Assembly (NCBI GenBank): GCA_950022655.1
Contig: OX465583.1
Coordinates: forward strand, 8,801,779 to 8,865,778
Direction of reading: 5' to 3'
Length of the DNA: 64,000 nt
Source: Alentia gelatinosa
Taxonomy: Eukaryota > Annelida > Polychaeta > Phyllodocida > Polynoidae
In this document: positions 58,141 through 64,000 of the stretch, in pieces
Layout of the letters: every line of letters starts with the position of its first letter
How positions within the stretch are numbered: position 1 is the first letter of the stretch
Position numbers and translations under genes: made by a program
The notes under the pieces: model-generated
Databases searched by the model: none
What the model was told of the DNA's origin: nothing
Seen by the model: the letters and a program-made list of their open reading frames with translations, nothing else

Positions 58141-61100
58141 TATCTAAACTAGTTTGATGTTTAAATGAACCTCATTGGTTTTGAATCAGATGTGTATCCA
58201 ATGAAATGATCAATTGATGAACTGACCTAACAATAACCAACATAATGGGCATCTGTAATATTAAATTATATTTGTGTTAACCAATTACAAATTTATGATA
58301 TTGAAATGGGCTTTGTCTTTGATGCCAACTCGTATGTCTGATTTCTATGAATATTTAATCAATTTTTGTGACTATTTTGGAATATGGCAATTGACTGACA
58401 ATTTATGCCACTTGGTATTTATTCTGTTAGTTGACAGAGAAACCGGCCAAGGAAACTGATATTTTCACAAATTAAAACAAGTTGTGGACCATCGGGTTGA
58501 AACCTAGTTAGCACCAGACCTTTACTCTATTCCCTTTTTCCATCTTGATACAGTATAGGCCAGTGACAGCCCCATTTTCTTGATCAGCATACAAAAATAC
58601 ATATAGTGGTGGCAGCCCAGGTGTTACCACTGGTTGCTTGTGGAAAGTAGTACCAACCATGAATGCTTCCTCATAACTATGTGATCTCATCTATACAATG
58701 CTGATGTACTTCAATTTCTTCTTGACCTTAGTTATACCAAATAGAGTAGTGACTGGAGTCACCGATGGACCTTACAGTATCTGAGCAATATTTACTGTGT
58801 TGTGGAAGCTGGGCCCGTTTTAAGGAAACATGTCTCAAAGTGAAACTGTTCAGTGTCTCACACAAACGTGGAGTTTATCTAACATTCCAGAACAGAAGAC
58901 ACACCCATGTGGTAGTTGGTTGTATGCTTGGCCTGACTCCCAAATTTAGTATGATTCTGTAGGCACATGGTTAGAAGCTGCAATGGACAGATTTACCGGA
59001 CTCTTTAACTGAATGTTGCTCAACGAATATGCAGTGAATATATGCAAAGAGGACGGCATTAGAGCAGCCACTTAGTTTCCAATGAGGGTTCAGTTCTTTT
59101 CTTTTCCAGTAGGCATCATTTCTAGCACTCGATTCCCGTACCATCTTATCTTTTAAGAGGACATTATTCATAATGTACAAAAAAACAATTAAGTCATTGA
59201 ACATCAATGCATCAATTCCACTGTATCTTAATTCTCAAAATACTCATCCGGTAGTTTTTAACCATGTGCCCCAGATCAGTCAGGCGTAGGCTTAGGCACA
59301 GTTCTAGATTGGTGCGTACCAGAAAGGTTTTCCCGAAACAAAGAATATTTCCAAATGTGATCTAACAATATATGCCTTTGGTAAGAAGCCAAACTAGCAA
59401 TGTGTCAACAGAAATTGTGATGATCTTATGGTAATTAATGAAGCAGATGTTAGGAGTCTTTGGGACGTTAGTGAAAAGTGACATTTGGCGACTAATTTCC
59501 CCATGTTTTGTTTTTATTCTTCTTTCATCTTTTTTATTTGTAAATAATGAATAGAAGGCTGGTTGTACAGACAAAACAGAATAGGAACACAAGTGAAGTG
59601 TGAAACTCAGTGCGGTTGTCGGATTGAGATCGACGTAGATATTATTTCCTTTGAAAGTAGAACCACCGAGTTATATGATGGCAAACCGGGGTCATGAGAC
59701 ATGTGGTTTGTTATGTGAGTATGCAGAGCCTGATATGCTCGCTGATATCCCCATTTGAACTACGCTTTCCACATGCTTGCCGGCAGTTCAAATTTGTCAG
59801 ACAAGTAGTGAGTGTACATCTTGGGACCAATGTATCGATGGCAGGCGGCTGTAGAGGTTGGCTTATGGTCAGAAGCAGTTTGTAGTGAGCCCAGTCTAGT
59901 GTGTGCCCCAGAAGAATAGAGTACACCTAGTGAAGACAAAATACATGCACAGTCACTTATAGTCAGCAACAGGCCCAACTCCAAGTCGAACTTTGCGAGT
60001 AGTCCATATTGTACTCCTTTAGACATACATTGCTGTACTTAGCAACATGAATAACATACATAAATATATATAAACATATATATTCTAAACAGTCACTTCT
60101 AGAAATCGTTGTATTACATACCTAACTTGTAGAGGGTAGAGGTCAGTGTGTGGTTCAGTCACCATTGTTATTATGCTTGGTGTTCACAGAAGACCCTTGT
60201 TATATCTGGTAGTTGTACATTTTGTGGATAAGATCTTTTGCCGTGGATTTCTGTTGTCCGTTGGAAAATCTTGGAAGTAATAGGTAGACTAAAGATATGT
60301 TTCTCTGACAAATGTAAGATATTCACCAGTCAATACACCATAGAGGATAGCAGCATACAAAAATAGCTATTGTGCGAATGTGTGTCATTTCCTCCCACTA
60401 AATGAGGCGGGAGTTCTGCTCGTTGGATGTTTATGTAGGTAATAGCAATAGAGGTCAGGCCGCCTTGAAGATGTTGGACTGGGGATTATGCGACACTCAT
60501 GTTGCCGACGATATATTCAACTGGAGTTTTATTTTTGAGAAGGTGTATGGGTTTTTATATATTAGAGGTATCTAGAACGCTTGTGCAAAGAGTTGTTATG
60601 ATGAACTGTTTGTTGAACTTTGCCCTGCCCTTTGAGGTGTCCTCGTGAACCGTGAGATAAAGACAAGTGTCAGTGTTTTGATAGTGGTCCCCCAGAGACC
60701 GACGACCAAGACGGGGTCTGAACCACCAGCACATACACCACCATCACCACCGCCTCCCACCAACCCCTCTCACGATGCCTATCTCCACCAGTCTCAGTTG
60801 CACAAAGATGCTATAGGCGTTTAGGTGATGCAGTGTTCCCTTGCCACATGGCAAAGGAAGAAGGCCTAGCATACTGATAAGGGTGTGCCTACGACCACTG
60901 TATTGTTTTGATTTGTGCTGGCTCGGGAAGAAAAGAATTAAAAAACATTATCCTGCACCTAGGTTCACTTGTACTGCCCATACACAATGTAATAATGACG
61001 TCTAGATGTGGTTGACAGAAACCAGTACACAACACATGTGTAATATGAGGTTCTTAACTCTGCAATGAAGCCTCCTCGATGTATTGTTCACTGTAGATAA

Positions 61101-62629
61101 TGACTGTCAAGTTCACGAAGCAATTACTAGTGTAGACTTTGATTCCTTGGGCAGTTGGCAATGTGAACTTTACCTGTATGTCTTGTAACACTTCTGTCAT
61201 TGCATTCCACAGTGTAGAAAGTATTGGTCTCTATGCTTAACGATGTAATTAATTCAAGCTTCCATGTTGGTTCGTCGCTTTATTCGGCCTAGTAATTTTT
61301 ACGCAATAGAGCAACTTGTTGGCAAGAAGGCTAACCTCTATGTATGCTCTGGTTCACAGAGCGAAATTTATTGGCGTATCTTTATTATATATGTATATGT
61401 CCTTGTGTGAAACTTTTGCGATCCTTGATCCAACACCTCAGAAGAATATTATCGTTGTGGTTGAGAAGATTGTTACATAAAGGAGAAGAGGCGGAGGATG
61501 GCCACATTGACCTGCTGAGTGTACATCCATGAGAAGGCCATGTCCATACCTACAGGTGCTGTAAGCAGTCAGCCCCACCTTTACACCTGCTGAAGCTGGT
61601 CAGAGGTGGACTGCCGACACCATTCTGCAGTCCTGTAGATATGTATATTGTCAAAACATCATAAGGTGCTGTGAATGCAAGGCTACAACTAAACAGGCCA
61701 TTATCATAGCAGCGACATTCTGAGTTAATCTTTCTTTGGGAAAGAATTCCAACTGTACTTTAAAGTCCCTAGGTGTCTTATTTGGATTTGGCCTAGTAAG
61801 AAAATGTATTATATAGATGTATATATCTATACGTACTCTAAATTGATTAATTGGTGCACAAATTGAACTCCTTGTGCGGTGCAGAAATCCAACTTATGTT
61901 CCTTGGTGAATACACTACTCCATTGATATTATTTCACGATGATCCCTTAATATTACTGGGATTTGTTCACACATCGTCCGGTTACTAAGAATAGGTAGTT
62001 CAGAATACATCCCCCTGCCCCTACAAGTGCGTGCTGAGAGATATAGTAACACTCTTTTTTTTTTCTTATTCCTCTTAATTGGCTGCTGTAATAGTTAAGG
62101 CCGATTACATGATATCCTACAGGAGACATATTTATTGATTATAGCCTACGACAAGAAAAATCTAAGATGAGCCAAAAATGTAGAGCATAGATTTGAGCTG
62201 ATGTTCACGTCGTAAGGACTTAAAAAGTTGTAGTAATGCAGTGCAAACTAAGCATACAATTGGACAGCTGCTGTCCTATGATCGGTAATGAGGCGTTAGT
62301 AGTGCCACTTAGACAACTTAGTACTCGGTGTTGACGTATTGTGTGAGTAGCTCCTAACTAGCCGTAGACCGGGGGTCACATTCTCCAAAGTACCCTACCA
62401 AGTTAATACAGTAATAATAATGATGAACATAATGATAATAACGACGATAATGATAACACACTTTTAACATTGTAGTCTGTAGTTATGGAAATGTTATCGT
62501 CTGGTATCAGTTATACATTATTCAAACCACTTGCCATAGGAAACGATTCTTTTCACCGAAGGTTTTGCTTTGTAAAGTGGTCGCACTTCTACATTACGTT
62601 GCCTAATTTGCACACCGATTCTAGCAGGC

Positions 62630-62635
62630 AATAAA
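62630..62635 (+). promoter_or_regulatory. Candidate polyadenylation signal AATAAA
   Basis: Canonical hexamer with U- and GU-rich sequence 10-40 bp downstream. It is the only AATAAA I saw between the stop codon and the duplicated block at 63390. Confidence 0.45.
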
Positions 62636-62659
62636 CTGATTATTTTTCCATATGATGTT

Positions 62660-63390
62660 TTGTCCTTTGTGGGGAAACTGAATCTTTTAATCAACACAGA
62701 TTAATTGGCTGTATTAGAACCAATGTTACAGAGTATAGCTTCCACTAACCAACCAACCAATGTTGATAATTACTTGGTATCATTTGAAACATTCAAAGAA
62801 ATATATTGAAATTATTTTAAAAAGTGACCTGAATTAATTCCTAGCATGAGGATAATTAAAAAACCTTAATGTTTGGATATTCTCACTTTTTTCTTCATAC
62901 CTCACTGTGAAGTAATAGGAAAAGGGTAAACTTAGGCATCTCTTTATTGGTATTCCACCAGCTCTAGTGAGAAAAAGGGCAGAGGCTTGGACTCTAGGGG
63001 CACATTCAATATGACTTCTAGGATCTAAGGAAAGACCTGATATGGTTCCGGTTCAAACAAAGATTAACCTTGGCTATGGCCAAAATAAAGGGAGATCCAA
63101 GTCTTCTCTTTGCAAACTGTTTAATACATAATACTATGAAAGAGAATGCTCAGTAGATGAATGGTTCTTTTTCTTTAAAGGACAAAATGACTAGTTGAGC
63201 TTGTCTTTCTAAACAAACAACGACCCCTGCATCTGGGACAAGCGCAAAGTGCAATCAATCAGAAGATAGCTTTCATCATTTAATGTCCAGAATAAGGATA
63301 GAGGTCATTATCACGACTCAATTGGAGGACATGATATATTCAAAGAGACTATCCTTGAAATTCAGAAATATTGTTTTAAATCTAAACAGA
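62660..63390. other. Downstream sequence, no gene
   Basis: Nothing recognised. The AACCAACCAACC near 62750 resembles a SINE tail end but no body precedes it. Confidence 0.4.
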
Positions 63391-64000
63391 AATGGGGGAA
63401 AAAATAGCAAACAGAGGAACAGCCTCAAAGGCTGTGCCAACTATATTCAAGAATAGCCTGGGCTGTTCTCAAGTATGGACTAGCAGTGGGCATGCCTGCC
63501 GAGGCCAGGAGTCTCGTAGACAATCACCTGGGTCACTAGCGGGTGACCTAGGTTCAACCTCAGCACCTTCACTGTGCATTCACCATTGTCCAAGGCTTTC
63601 ACCAAACTTCAAACTGACATCAATCTCCCTCATTCTTGAAACCATCTTAAACTACTCTTTCAGGGCTATATGAATTCTGGTTTGGGTCTTTGGTACATTC
63701 TATGCTTATTGCAGTTAACAGCTGGACTGCAACTGAATGATGCTTTCTCCAGGTTTGAAGGTCACTCGCAGTTTTCTCAGTCTCAAGTCCCTGCAGGTCA
63801 AAGTAACACTGCTTCTATACCCCTAAAATAAAAAATAAATCAATACTCTCGCTGCAGTAGTGTGTATATGCTCTATAATGTGACTGTAGGAGACGGATAT
63901 ACATCCCCAGTCTCTGTTTAATTCCACTAACAAAGTTAACCCGAAGATGGTGGTCTATAAAGTGTGAACTGCTTATGATATTCTACAAAAGCATGTGATA
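63390..64000. repeat. Second copy of the 57060-58140 segment, cut by the window end
   Basis: Carries the same order of landmarks as the first copy, more compact (GAATAGCCTGGGCTGTTCTC, CAATCACCTGGGTCACTAGC, TGAATGATGCTTTCTCCAGG, AACAAAGTTAACCCGAAGAT). Same orientation. Confidence 0.85.

Larger units (their letters stand above)
56883..62660 (+). other. EndoA: Probable long 3' UTR of endophilin A
   Basis: After the stop there is about 5.7 kb with few of the dispersed repeats that fill the introns, no coding exon I can recognise, and an AATAAA at 62630-62635 followed by T/G-rich sequence (TATTTTTCC, ATGTTTTGTCCTTTGTG), a standard cleavage context. ATTAAA variants occur near 58473 and 60937, so shorter forms are possible. 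The part 57060-58140 is repeated at 63390-64000. The extent is inferred; RNA reads would be needed to fix it. Confidence 0.45.

Overview
This is a eukaryotic, metazoan window that carries the 3' part of one recognisable gene, an endophilin A (SH3GL family) orthologue on the + strand, in a very repeat-rich background. The gene has consensus GT/AG introns, one about 30 kb long, and the sequence has tRNA-derived SINEs, MITEs, non-LTR retrotransposon relics and many minisatellites. No bacterial features are present. The protein is close to invertebrate endophilins (for example the [11 protein letters not shown] and [16 protein letters not shown] stretches). A lophotrochozoan, most likely a mollusc, is my inference; the sequence does not prove it.

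Gene layout. Eight coding exons join in frame: 13958-14101, 16244-16377, 17963-18029, 48005-48105, 50353-50456, 52205-52368, 54965-55012 and 56677-56882 (stop). They encode the N-BAR domain from about residue 63, a basic and proline-rich linker, and the C-terminal SH3 domain, for a predicted total near 384 aa. The first ~62 codons (amphipathic H0 helix and start of the BAR domain) were not found and must lie upstream. A long 3' UTR probably runs to an AATAAA at 62630.

Region by region. 1-6030 holds a 77-bp array, an (ATT)n tract and three stacked minisatellites (21, 32 and 37 bp). 6640-7475 is a SINE whose central 93-bp module is amplified in tandem. 8500-13500 holds MITE-like and foldback elements. 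13958-18029 holds three exons, one of whose acceptors emerges directly from a tandem array. 18030-48004 is the giant intron: SINEs, 33-bp, 49-bp, 108-bp, 72-bp, GC-rich, 55-bp, 45-bp and 22-bp arrays, LINE relics, a CpG-rich patch, and paired sites that look like 9-nt microexons. 48005-56882 holds the last five exons, one preceded by a 40-bp array that has multiplied its own splice acceptor. 56883-64000 is the 3' UTR and downstream sequence, including a duplicated segment.

The most interesting observations are: (1) two related acceptor-9 nt-donor modules in the 30-kb intron that would insert three residues at the tip loop of the BAR domain; (2) minisatellites that have copied authentic 3' splice-site sequence; (3) a tRNA-headed SINE family with internal 93-bp amplification that shares its 3' tail with a LINE relic in the same intron. 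All calls are by eye; no alignment or database search was run.
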